Shown: in pieces, positions 48,633-61,100 of the stretch
How positions within the stretch are numbered: position 1 is the first letter of the stretch
Layout of the letters: each line of letters opens with the position of its first letter
Source: Allodiplogaster sudhausi
Taxonomy: Eukaryota; Nematoda; Chromadorea; Rhabditida; Diplogasteridae
Direction: 5' to 3'
Assembly (NCBI GenBank): GCA_945643635.1
Contig: CALZFC010000055.1
Coordinates: forward strand, 571,001 to 635,000
Length of the DNA: 64,000 nt
Made by a program: the position numbers and the translations under genes
The notes under the pieces: model-generated
Told to the model about the DNA's origin: nothing
The model's input: the letters and a program-made list of their open reading frames with translations, nothing else
Databases searched by the model: none

Positions 48633-50418
48633 ATGTCCTGGCGGAGTGTGCTTCCCTTGATGGTGTGTCTGACGATCTCCTCAGCCTCTCCTCCCTCAAC
48701 ATCTCTTTCCATTCCTTCCCCTTCTCCTTCCCCTCCTCGAGTAGATGTTCCCGTGGAAGATCCCCTTCCGGCCTCTCCTCAGTCTGATTTCCGTCGTCCA
48801 CGAGTTCTGATCTACTCGCCAACCTTCGGTCACTGGCACGCAACTTTCCTCGCTAGAATGGCTGATCTACTTCAGGAGAACAACTACGATGCGGTTGGAT
48901 ATTTCTTGCTGCTTTTGGTCTATGTTATATGAATGTCTCGTTAGATTCTACTTCAAACACTTTCGGTAAATGCCATTATCACTCTTACTTTCTCTTCCTC
49001 CTCTCTCTCTCTCTCTCTCTCCTTCCAGACCGTGCTCTCTCCTCTGATGATGCCTGATGTCCTGACCGGCCCTTTGGTTGCCCGTCGCATCGATATCCCC
49101 ACCCACCCCCTGACAGCCGAGCAAGTCTACCAGAGTCAGAAGGCGACCCTGCAGAAGCTGTGGACCAAGACGGATCCTTACGCGGCAGCCAAGGACATCT
49201 TTGTTCGTTTCTTCATTGTACATCCACATTCTTCGTTACTTTCTTATTCACTTGAGTACACAAGAGTTTCCTGTTTGCAGGGACCAGATGCTCGTTCTGC
49301 CAATTTCTCTACCATGTTTGCCGCGCAGTGCAACAGTCAGTTTATATGAGATTATTTTCTTTCTGTCTCTCTCTATACTTTTAAAATAACTTTTAATCTC
49401 TATTCATTTCTTATTTGGCTGTCTCCCTCTTCAGTGACTCTTTCTCGTGACTCGGTTATGAAAGAACTGCGAGAAGCCAACTTCGACCTCGCAATCACGG
49501 AACTCTTCGATCTCTGCGGACTTGGTTCGTTGACCTCCTCCCTTCGCCTCTCTCTCCTGTATTCAAGATACTTTTGTACAAATGCCAGCTTTTAAAAGTG
49601 GAAATTAGAGCATACTTATCTACGGACAGCGCAGCTTTTTTGCTGAAAACTTCCCACACATCCGATCCTCAGACCGTTGGGTTCAGCAACATTTAGACTT
49701 GCATTTTTTGTCCTTCCATTTTTATTTTTAAATCCTGTAGTATATTTCAGCCTCTCGCCCTTTCGCTGCATTATATCCACTCTTTCTCGTTTTCCGTCTA
49801 ATTTACTTTCCCACAGTCGCTGCTTCTCCTTACTCTCTCTTTCTCTCCCACTCTTTCTTCTATTTCTATTTCTCTTTTCCCTCTCTCTCTGCCTCTTTCT
49901 CTTTTTCCCTCCCTCCTTTTCTTTTCTCCAGGTCTGTTCCATGAGCTGGGCATCGATCGAGTGGCCCTTGTGTCGACAGTGCCGGTGCACGAGTTCTTCA
50001 TGGTGCGCCTCGGACTGCCCTCGCTGACTTCTTCTGTCATTAGTGAGTTCTTCCTCTCTCCTTCAACCCTCTCTCCGTCTATTCTCTCCCTCTCACCCTC
50101 TCTCCCTCTCACCCTCTCTCCCTCTCATCCTCTCTCCCTCTCATCCTCTCTCCCTCTCCCACTCTCCCTCTCACCCTCCCTCCCTCCCTCCCTCCCTCCG
50201 TCCCTCCGTCCCTCCCTCTCTCCCTCTCTCCCTGCAGGTTCTCTAGCTCCAAATGTGCCGGCCGACCACATCGACTGGACTCTGTCCGACGTCGTCCTGA
50301 ACTGGGCCCAGTCCATGATAATCGCCCGCGACTTGTTCGCCCCCCTCCTCGCCAAGCAAGAAGCCATCTTCCGTGCCAGGGATCCGAACTTCCCCGGATT
50401 GGAGGTGAGTGAAGGGAC

Positions 50419-50494
<76 letters not shown>

Positions 50495-50687
50495 GTTTCT
50501 CACTCTCTCTCTGCCTTTTTCTCTCAGACCTTGATGCGTCGTGCAGCTGCCCTCTTCGCGAACAGCCATCCCCTGCTGCACTTCAATGACCCAACTCTTC
50601 CCAACTTCGTGCCCATCGGTGGATTCGGAGTGACTCGCCATCCGAAGCCTCTTCCTAAGGTAGGTTGCTGATCATGTCTTCCCTCTT

Positions 50688-50735
<48 letters not shown>

Positions 50736-51564
50736 TCTCTGTCTGCCCTCCTCTCTTTCCATTCCCTCCATCCTACAGGAGTTCGGTCCTCTCTTCGCCC
50801 TTCGCCGCCACACTGTCCTGGTCTCCTTCGGTACCTTCTTCAAGGCAACCAGCATGCCCTCTGGCCATCTCCGCAAACTTCTGTACACTCTTGGATCCCT
50901 TCCTGATGTCAGAGCCTTGGATGGTTTTGTGATCAGTCTCAGAATTATCTTCTTTCACAACCAGATCTGTTTCTTTCAGGTCACATTTTTCCTGAAGCAT
51001 GAGAACTCGACTTTGATCGAGCAGGTCCACGGCATTCCCATTCCACCAAATGTCCTCATCTTCGATTGGCTCCCGCAGAGCGACCTTCTCGGTTATTTAC
51101 ACTTCAGAGAGATGCTACAGTAGTGCAAATAATTAGTAATTTCGGCACGAGACATTTTATTTTGACCTTATTAAGAACTTTATTATTTAAAGTGAACGGC
51201 GAGAATTGCAGGTGATCCTCGCCTTTCGCTTTTCATCACTCACGGGGGAATTGGCAGTACAATGGAAGCGGCATTCCGGTGAGAGGAGAGTGAGAAGAGG
51301 AGAAGAAAGAGTGGCTCTTGCAGTGGCTGCCCAACTCTGGTCATCCCCATCATGTTCGACCAGCCACGCAACGCTCTCATGATGGCTCGCCATGGATCTG
51401 CCCGCATGGTCAGGAAGGAAGTCGTCTTCGAGGATTACAAGCACGACTTCTCCCTCCAGGCTGTCATTATCAAGATGCTTGTCGACAAGTCGTTAGTCTC
51501 TTTCTCTCTGTCTCTCTGTTTCTCTGTCTCTCTCTCTCTGTCTCCCTCACACTCTCTCACTCAT

Positions 51565-51608
<44 letters not shown>

Positions 51609-52010
51609 GCCCTCTCATATCCTCCAGGTATAAGAAGGCAGCAGTAACCTTGGCTGACCGCCTTGCCAAGTACGAAGACCCGAACAAGATTCTCCTTCGC
51701 CGGGTTTGGCTTATCTTCTTTTATGTTCTTTGTTTTCTCTCTTCATCTTTTCATTCCTCAGATAAACTACATCGTCTCAGTCCCCGCCTCCTACGAGTGG
51801 CGCAACTTCGACGGCCGAATCCCCCACCAGACCCTGCTGTCTCTGATGGTGCCCGAGGTGCTCTCCTCTCTGGCCTCTCACTACCCTCTCTCCATTGGCT
51901 TCTCCCTTCTCTGCCTCTCTGTCTACCTGTTGCTCTCCCTTTTCCACCTGCTCTTTCTCCGTCTCCCTCTCGCCTCTCTCGCTGCTATTCGCAGGCTCAT
52001 TCGTGTCTAG
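48633..52010 (+). CDS. UDP-glycosyltransferase (UGT), ER membrane
   Basis: Transfers a sugar from UDP-sugar to small lipophilic molecules (detoxification, hormone inactivation) in the ER lumen. Thirteen exons: 48633-48893, 49029-49202, 49281-49335, 49435-49524, 49932-50042, 50238-50404, 50528-50659, 50779-50907, 50980-51091, 51212-51278, 51324-51491, 51628-51703 and 51762-52010, giving 596 aa with every phase consistent. Signal peptide MSWRSVLPLMVCLTISSAS; Pro/Ser-rich spacer; RVLIYSPTFGHWHATFLARM (acceptor domain start). The donor-binding signature is DWLPQSDLLG plus ITHGGIGSTMEAAFRGCPTL and PIMFDQPRNA. A C-terminal hydrophobic helix near LLCLSVYLLLSLFHLLFLRL is followed by a basic end. An in-frame ATG lies 99 bases upstream, but 48633 begins directly with the signal peptide. 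It is longer than the usual 520-530 aa because of the N-terminal spacer. Several introns are almost pure pyrimidine. Confidence 0.95.
50046..50234. repeat. (CTCTCC)n-type pyrimidine tract filling UGT intron 5
   Basis: Nearly the whole intron between exons 5 and 6 is CTCTCCCTCTCACC, CTCTCTCC and CCTCCCTCC repeats, running into the acceptor CCCTGCAG. Almost no purines on the coding strand. Confidence 0.9.
50421..50526. repeat. (CT)n microsatellite filling UGT intron 6
   Basis: CT run of about 100 bp with CTGT and CTCGCT interruptions, beginning 16 bases after the donor GTGAGT and reaching the CTCTCAG acceptor. Similar tracts fill introns 7 (50668-50745) and 11 (51497-51620). Confidence 0.9.
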
Positions 52011-52182
52011 TTCTGCAATCACCTTTTCCTGCTATCGTGAGATCTCATTTGGGTGACGCAAATTGCTAAGCTCACCGCTCTTGTTTTATGCTCTCATCAG
52101 TTTTCACCATATCATGCTTTAAACTATTATAGTAGATGTTGATCATGTGCAGAAGTTAGGAGTATAGAGATTTTTGAAGTTT

Positions 52183-52188
52183 AATAAA
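52183..52188 (+). terminator. Polyadenylation signal AATAAA, UGT gene
   Basis: AATAAA 173 bp after the UGT stop codon. Confidence 0.5.
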
Positions 52189-52484
52189 TATTATGAGATG
52201 AAAATATGTAAAGGTGTTGATTACGTTTGGCTAGCGGATGAGGGGAGGGAGAGATGAACATGGGTGTGATATGAGGGAGAAGACGCTGATCGAGAGATGA
52301 ACTTGCTAAACGAGCTGCTGCAATTGCCAAACTTATTGTGAGATGAAAAGCTCGAGGGACGGACAATTGAGGAAGGAGAGAAGAGAGGAAAAGAGGAGGG
52401 GAGGGAGTAGGGAAGGAGGAGAATCAGAATGAGTCAGTGTAGCCCAGGCATCGCATTGCTTTCATTCCATGTATGTATCTCTCT

Positions 52485-52523
<39 letters not shown>

Positions 52524-53353
52524 CCTCTCTCTTTCTCTCTCTCTCTTTTTCTCTCTCACTCTTGCTTTCTCTCTTTCTCTCTCTCTCTTCCTCTCTCTTC
52601 CTCGTGTTCTTCTAGTCTGTTCTGGAAGGGGGAGGACACTCCCATTCATACACTCTTTCTTCTTAGGCAGGCATACCTGTAAGTTTAGGAGATAGAGTAA
52701 GGACGAGACTGAGAGCGAGGGAGAGAGAAAAGAGAAACAGTAAGTAAGAGAATGAGAGCGAGAGATAAGTAAGAGATACAGCAAGGATTGAGAGAGAGAG
52801 CTCACACGAATGAGATAGAAAGAAAGAAGAGAGATAGCGAGGCTGATGCTGTAAGAGGGAGAGAGAATGAAGGAAAGATGACTTGACCAATCCGGCAGTC
52901 CATGAGACTGGAATGACCCCTTTCGTCACTCAGCCATCCATGTCCTTCTCCTTCCTCCGCCGCCTTCACATATTGAGGAACTCACTCCTCAGGCAAATAA
53001 CTGTTTTCTTTCTCTCTTCCTTCGTTCTTTCCTTCTACCGATCTCTGTGTGAATTCTCTCGGTCTGTCTCATTCTTAATATCCACCGGCTTTCCCTCGTT
53101 GTTGGTGCATCTTCTGATCCGGTCTTTCTTCCCCTTTTGTTCCTGCTCCTCGTTCTCGAATGTCCCCTCCCCTTCTCCAGCTGCCTTCAATATGTGATCG
53201 AACGTCTCTTTATGCAAACTAGACATCATTCCTTTTACAAGTCTCCCGTTAACTCAGCAGGGAGTCCATCCTGGAGGAAGACAACATCTTCTACCCTCCA
53301 GTTGCACTGCACTTTGCTGGATCAAACAAACAATGTTCTGTTCATGGCTTTAC

Positions 53354-53356
<3 letters not shown>

Positions 53357-53400
<44 letters not shown>

Positions 53401-53460
53401 CCTCTCTTTCTCTCTCCCTCTCTCTCTTTCTCTCTCTCTCTCTTTCTCTCTCTCTCACCC
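53357..53460. repeat. (CT)n microsatellite
   Basis: About 100 bp of CT with CTGT, CCCT and CTTT interruptions in the UGT-PAN spacer. Confidence 0.9.
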
Positions 53461-54153
53461 AATCCCTCTCCCTCTCTTGATCATTCTTCTCGCCTTTTTC
53501 AATCTCGCAAGATCCACTTGACCGTTTTCTGAGTTCTTTTGTCATTTCTAAATGAGTCAATCACTGGTTTTCACCAATCTCTGCTATTTCTTAATTTGCC
53601 GTGTTTATCCTCCTTCTTGAGTGCAATCTGAAGAAGGTCAGCAACGAGACTTACACTCCTTACCATTAAGCGAAAGTGTTAATCTCCACGTTAAACTTGT
53701 GAAAATGCAAAATAAGCAAAGAATTTGAAGATTGAATTGTTCAGAACTACGATGTGTATCCCTTCGTCGACTCTCTTATCATATATGTATGTGTTTTATT
53801 CTTTCAGTTCTCTCTCTCTCTTTCTCTCTCGCTCTCTCTCTCTCTCAATCTCTGTCTCCCTCTCACTCATACTCTCCTCTCGTCCTCTCATCGTCTTGGC
53901 TACCAATATCTTGTTCCATCGTGATAGTGTGACCATTTCCGTTCCCGTCGCATCCTCCATTGCGTCTTCGTGTTCTGAGTCTTTTGTCAGGCCTGTAATT
54001 GTCCTTCTGCCCACGCATCCTCAAGATGATCAAGGGGGCATTGATATAAGAGCAGGAAGGAAATGGAGAAACTGATAGAATGGAATATGGCTCTGAATCT
54101 GGATGTTGAAGGCGAAAGCGAGTGTGGCGAGGAGTGAAGAGGAAGCATCAGCA

Positions 54154-54508
54154 GATGCTGCCTCTTTCTCTTTCTTCATCTCCTCCTCTTCGAGGATTCT
54201 TCCTTCTGCTTTCCCTTGCCGCTCTCTTCTCCACTTCTATACAGACTCAAGGTTTCCATGGTTCTCTGAAGTATGTACATACATTGCTTAGAATTTGTTA
54301 ACTTCTTGTTCTTGCCGTACCTCGTGTGGCCAATGACTTCAAAGTGCCCCTTTGTACTTAGGGGGTCTCATCGCTTTCAATGATTTCTCTTAAGCTGTCA
54401 CACAATGCGAGAAAACAACTTTCTTCGCTCGAGAGATTAGCGATAAAATCGCAAATCAGATCGACATCTACTATACCAGGCAAGAAAACATTGAAAGGGA
54501 AAGAGAGT

Positions 54509-54554
<46 letters not shown>

Positions 54555-55118
54555 GCCTGGAACAAGGCATCACATGCATGTATACATACATATACACGCA
54601 AGCGAATAAAAAATATTTTGGTTGAATGTAGCTGCGAAATAGAGTAAACTAGAGCATTGTAATGTTCAGGTCAGGAGTGAGATCGGCGGAAGAATGCGCT
54701 GTTTTTTGTGCGAAGAGGAAGTTCTGCCGCTCCTTGCTGTACAACCCCGTCCACTCCAACTGTTCCCTCAGCTACTCCGCCACTGACAACTGCCGGTTAA
54801 TCTTCCTGTTTCCTTAAATAAAAAGATATGATTACCTCGTGCTCTGGCTCGTTTACACCTTCTCTCACACATTCTGTCATTCTCTCCTTATTTCTCTCTA
54901 TACAGTTATTTCAAGTCTTTGCACATTTACTATCTAACATCTCTTCCACTTTTTTGGTGATGACCATGGAGATTCTAAGCGCAGGATTCCCGGAGATTCA
55001 AGAGACAAATTGCAACTGAGCATTCTCCACAGGCTGCGCAATTTCCACTTTACTACTTTTTGTTCTCGTGCTCATTTCTATTCTTCTCTCGTTCTATCGC
55101 TTTCGTTCTTCCTCACAC

Positions 55119-55154
<36 letters not shown>

Positions 55155-58100
55155 GACCACCCCCTGGCTGGTTCTAGCTCGGTGAGTGAAATGGAAAGTT
55201 GGGCTCGTCCGGTGCCGTGGTCTTTCTTCCCGGCCGAGGCTTGCAACGGGTTTCGAATATTTGGGCACCAAGAGATTAGAAGAATGGGAGAGAGAGAAAA
55301 AGACAAAGAGATAAAGAGAGAGGGCGAGATAGGGAGAGCGAGAGGGAAAGGAGGAGGAACAAAAGAGTTAAGGAACACGGGGGATTGGAGAGGAGGAGGC
55401 TTTTCGAATCGTTTTAGAGCCGTTTGCGGCAACGGATCAAGCAATTTATCACGCATTTGAATACCAGAGCGAGGGAATGAATGAGGGAAAGTGAGAGATG
55501 AGGAAGATCTTGAGGAGGAACCGTCCAGAAACAGTAATTCCTGCTTATATTAGTTGAAGAACCTTTTGCAAAAGGTAATGGCTGAAGTTCACTCATGCCT
55601 TTTTAATATTTGCTAATACGTTTCGGAACATGAAATGATTGTGTAGCAGCTATTGAAACATAGCAAAAGAAAAGAGGAAGCCCGCTCCTTAGAATTATAA
55701 AATCCATAAAATTTCCAGCTTGTCTTTCGAGACCCTTGAGTTGTGCATTTGAAAGGAGGAAGTAAGAGCAGTCCAGGTCAAGTGATTGAAGTGGCCACTT
55801 GTCACTATAACGAACCCCGCGTACTCTCTTGCAATACGAAAGATTATTGAGTATGTCGAAAAGGAGCCTCAGCAACTCTGATCTTTTAATAATCAATAAA
55901 ATGTTTAGAGTAGAGAGACGGCGATATCGATCTCTTCCAAGAGGAGAGCCTTCGCTTCTCCTCATCACTTGCATTCGGAAATGCTCCGATGACGTTGAAC
56001 GTCAGTTATTATATACTTTTTCTGACTTTGTAGATTAAAATGGATTCTATTAGAAGGTCTTTCTGAAACCAACGACGCATTTGAGATGAGATTCGTCGTT
56101 CACCTTTAAATCGAGTGAAAGCAGTGAACGGAGTGGAAGTGATCACAGCTGAAGCGAGGGACGGAACAGGCAAAGAAGGAGGAGAGGCCCCAGCCATCCA
56201 GGAGGATGACGATGCATCCAATGAGGTTAGCTAGCACACATTTTACATTTATTAGAGCATTGGTCTATGAAAACGGAAAGGAAAGATATTAAGGTAGTGG
56301 AAGAGAGAACGGAATACAACACATCGAGTAGCCGAATCATTAGAAGACTACGCAAGCCTCCGAGTCTTATCACTGCCACCCTCGACTCTCCTTCCACTTC
56401 CACTTCCACTTCCACCAACTCTCCCGTTCGTTCCTCCTTCGCTGTCTCAAATGGCAAATACATCTTTCTCTCTCTGATAATCGGGAGATGGTTCTTTCAT
56501 ACAGTCAACGCTGTCACCATCCACCACAACAACTTACAACAACATGCTGCTCCTTACTAATCTAAGTCACCTCATTGGAATTGAGGATGTCGCGAAAAGA
56601 AGAAACTCAGGTTCATTGTCAACACTCTTTTCCAGCATGAGTAAGCTGTAGTTTTTCTTGAATATTTTTATTATATCACCAAATTACAGAAGACTTGCCT
56701 CCGCAAGTGTGTTTCCGTACGAAGAAAGGCAGATTTCTACTCGGAGGCTCCTTCAAACGAATTGCGCACTTAACAATTGAACAATGCCGGTTTGTTAATC
56801 TGCATGCATCTGAATTGTCGAATTGGCTAGGGTGCCTTACAAGTCATGGATACTGCTTCATAGCTGAATCACTGACCCTTTCCATTGTATTTCTCTCTTC
56901 TCTCTGCCTACTCTCTCCATCCCATCTCTCTTCTCCTCTCCCCTCTCTCTTCTCCTCTCCCCGCTCTCTTCTCCTGTCCCCTCTCTCTTCTCCTATCCCC
57001 CTCACTCCCTTCCCCCTCTCACTTCCCCCTCTCACTTCCCCCTCTCTTCTCTCTCTCTCTTCTCCCTCTCACTTCCCCCTCTCTTCTCCTCTTTCTTCTC
57101 CCTCTCTCCTCTCCCTCTCTCCTCTCCCTCTCTCCTCTCCCTCTCTCGTCTCCCTCTCTCCTCTCCCTCGCTCCTCTCCCTCTCCCTCTCCCTCTCTCCT
57201 CTCCCTCTCTCCTCTCCCTCTCTCCTCTCCCTCTCTCCTCTCCCTCTCTCCTCTCCCTCTCTCCTCTCCCTCTCTTTTCTCTCTCTCTCTCTTCTCCCTC
57301 TCACTTCCCCCTCTCACTTCCCCCTCTCCTCTCCCTCTCTCCTCTCCCTCTCTCCTCTCCCTCTCTCCTCTCCCTCTCTCCTCTCCCTCTCCTCTCCCTC
57401 TCTCCTCTCCCTCTCACTTCCCCCTCTCCCTCTCTCCTCTCCCTCTCCCCCTCTCTTCTCCTCCAGATGTGAGTGTGCGAATGCCTGGAGGATGGCTGGT
57501 CGCTGCTCCAGCTTCAACTTCTTTTCGAATGGAATGTGTGTTCTGAACAGCGGAAGCCATCTCGGCCGATTCGACCTCATCGAAGAGCGAATGGCCACTT
57601 ATCAATACGTCTCTTGCGACATTACAAGTTTGCTTCTTATCTCAGTTTTTGGATTGCTTGTAATTTGCATCGAGAAACGCATCCGTTGTCCTTTGATTAA
57701 TGCTTGTCCTATAAGTCACTCGTTTTCCATATATTCACTTATCATGAGTGAATATAAGGTAAATGATTTAAAATGAAGTCGATTTGCAGTGCTTCTCGGC
57801 ATCGCTGACATTGTTTGTGGAGAGATGGAAACGGGAAGGACGGAAGTATCAACCAAGCCAGCTACAGTTTTCTCCAATGTTTGGAGTATGTTTTCTCATA
57901 CTTATTTTATTATGCACTCATAAATTATCTATGTATGTATATGAATGATCAGAAAGGAAATAGCAATGCATGCGTCTAGGAAGAAGCTGATGGCTGTGAT
58001 ATTGCAGAGGAGTCCTCCGAGACAACTAGGATGAGGTCGCTGAGAAAACAAGAAGAGACTTCCGGAAGGGAATCTGGAATACATTCACTCGGAGAGGGAA

Positions 58101-61100
58101 GTGGAGAAGAACAGGAGAAAGAAGAAGAGAAGGGAAAGGATGGGGGGTCAATCACGCAAATGATTCGTCATCAAATGGCTGAGATAACTTCTGAGCCGGA
58201 AACTCTGATGGAAGCAACTCTCTCAACTACGGTTCTAGCGAAGACCACGGAGACTGCTCTGCCCACGGTGATAAGCACAACCACTCCGCCCACTACTTCT
58301 GCTGCGACTTCCACATCTACAACAACAAAAGAAATGACGACCACGGAACCACCAACAACTTCTACTTCCACAGTAGCCTCCACAACAACCTCCACAACAA
58401 CCTCCAGAATAACCTCCACAACAACCTCGACGACGACATCAACAATTCCAGCGCCTTCCACTCCACGACGTACAGTTGTAACTACTCTAGAACCGGTGAA
58501 GGAGACATCGAAGGAGGACAAGAATGAGGAGAGTGAGAAGGACGAAGAAAGGACACCTAAAAAGGGCAAGAAGAAGGACGAATTGAGCAAGAAAACCAAA
58601 AAAACGAAGGGGAAGAAACGACGGATTGATGAGGTCTTTTTGATCCATTACTTATGTTCTTTTCTATGCCCAAGCGACTTTACCTTTCATTATATTTTTG
58701 GGTGTTTACTGAAATTTTTTGTGATGAAAATTAATTGCTTGACGTTGCAGAGTGACGAAGAAGAAGAAGAAGAAAGAGGTCGAAGAATTCTCTCAAGTCG
58801 AAAATCGACAAAGCCTGGTCATAAGACGCAGGAGTGCTTCGAGGAGCTCTTCGACTACGTCATGACCTCCACTGCGGGGGGACTGGAGCACGACGTGTCC
58901 ATCGAGGAGTGCAAGTGCCTCTGTGCTAACAGCTTGTTAGCTTTTCTCTTTGCTAATACTCATTTTTATTTTTGAAGTACGTAAAAGAAATTAATGTTTA
59001 CACATCTTCACATTACAACAGAGATACTCGTATAATGCTGAACTTTATTGAGGGCGTCGTCCCGCTACGCCTTCCAATGTCTCTCCGCAACCTACTACCA
59101 CAACGAGAGAGACTGCGTCCTCAATGTTGAATCGCGTCGTCAGCGGTCTCTTTTCTCTTCACTCTCTTTCCTCTTCACTCTCTTTTCTCTTCACTCTCTT
59201 TTCTCTTCACTCTCTTTTCCTTCACTCTCTTTTCTCATCACTCTCTTTTCTCTTCACTCTCTTTTCTCTTCACTCTCTTTTCTCTTGCAGACCCGAACTC
59301 CTGGAAAGACATCACCAGCACACTTACAATGTCACTTATCTCGGACTCGACTGCACAGCGAGTTAGATCTTTTTAACCAAGTTGTCAAAGCTTTGTAAAG
59401 AAAAATATATTCTGTCTGAAGAGGAGGCTGTGCGCCTTCTGAAGGACGAGTCACTGGAGGCGGGCTGCATTCAGCCATTCTCCACTTCCACTCTGCCCCC
59501 CACTACTACACGCGCTCCTATTCTCGCGATGTCAAAACCATTCGAAGGTCTCTCCTTCTCTCACTCTCATTCTCACTTCATCTCAACTTCCCACCCTCTC
59601 GTTGATTCCAGTTGGATCGGATTCGTGCTTCCTTGAGCTGCCTCGCTTCGTGTTGGAGGGAACGGCCCAGGCAGTCGAGGCTGACGTCTCAATCGAGCAG
59701 TGCAAATGCTACTGCGCAGATGCTGAGAGACGGTTCATATTTAGTGCAAAGATTTTCATATAAAATGGCAGAGAGTCTGGATAATTTTGTAAGAATGAAT
59801 TGAATTGTATATTGTTGACTAATCTACTTGGCAGGTACAAAGGCGACTCTTGCCTAAGCGTCCAATACTTTCCGCAAGGGCGAATCTGCTTGCTCAACAA
59901 GCGAAATCGGTCTGCACTCTTTTCATGCTACATTCATTTTCATGACTAGAGTTGCATACGTAGAAGTCCCCTGCTCAGATTAATGAAGTCTACGAGTTTA
60001 CGTCCTTATTCCAGATTCACGAATCCGGAGACCTTCAACTACGTTCCGTTGTCTCCCCAAAACTACTACGAAGCAAAGTGCATTTCCAGCATGGAGATGA
60101 CCATGGCCTACGTGGACAACGAGTGCATGGAGTGGCTCACCCCCATGACCGCAGTCATTCCAAGCCAGCCCCCTCGGCAACTCAGAACCAACAACTCCCA
60201 GGACGACGCCGATGAAGATGAGTTAGTACCAGACAATTATTCATTCTGGTTCGTAGCTGATATCGATTTTGATGAAAACATTGTTGTTCTTACGAAAATC
60301 CCAATTTATTTCTTCAGTGATGAGTCGTTGATGGAGAAGAAGCGAAGAAGAAAGACAAGAAAGAACCGAAAGAAGTCTCATCGAAGACACGAAGACGCAG
60401 AAGAAGAAGAAGATGACGATGCAGAGGCAGACGAGGAAGAAGTTCAGAGGAGGAGGAAGAGACCAAGCAAGGAGAAAAGGAGGTTCAGGAAGAAGAGACT
60501 CCCGCTTAGGAGAAGAATCTACGAATACGAAGACGAAGAATACACCGATGAACAATGTCAGAAATGGTTTTCTTTTCGCAATTTTTCTTATAAATAGTCT
60601 TACCTTCAGTGCCAGTAAAGCGGGTTTTGCGGAGACTGAGCACAGCGACTACCACGAGACCGACTACGACCTCCTCCACAACGACAACCTCCACAACCAC
60701 CACAACCACCACAACTCCCCGTCCAACCACGACCACGCGGAGGACAACAACCAGCACCACTCCCTCCACCACAACAACCACTGTCTCGCATCCTCCACGA
60801 CGGGTTCGGTGGCTACCCTTTAGTAATGAAAATATTTTTTGTTGTCTATTTATGTTGTGTAGGTCAGGATCAATCCTGCGATCCCAGAGGCAGAAGGATT
60901 CGATGGCGATGAATTGGTGGACTTGATGAGAAGTGAGTGGATCGCGAGCAAGGAAGAACTCTTGGATGACGAGAGAATGATGGAGGAGAAGATTCAGAAC
61001 ATTCGATTTGATAGAGACGACGAATACTCGAGCAGCGATGAAGTAAAGCACAACTCATAATGCACATTCATTATTATCATAATCAACTCATCACTCTTTT

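Larger units (their letters stand above)
52011..54153. other. Spacer between UGT and the PAN-domain gene
   Basis: Contains CT tracts (52477-52615, 53357-53460 and 53812-53870) and a GA-rich stretch (52690-52870). Minus-strand frames here look Glu/Lys-rich only because the plus strand is CT-biased. I see no domain or consistent exon chain. Confidence 0.45.

Noticed and set aside
53035..53229. Minus-strand Glu/Lys-rich frame (SSLHKETFDHILKAAGEG)
   Set aside because: Plus-strand CT bias automatically gives charged minus-strand frames. No adjoining exon, splice chain or domain.
54358..54500. Minus-strand frame DLICDFIANLSSEESCFLAL ending in a stop
   Set aside because: Protein-like by eye, but it lies in intron 1 of the PAN gene on the opposite strand with no upstream exon or polyadenylation signal. 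Not enough to call.
56695..57546. Single 283-codon frame covering PAN 2 and a Pro/Ser/Leu-rich middle
   Set aside because: The middle is a CTCTCC satellite in an intron. Only both ends match PAN halves, and the second half is in a different frame.
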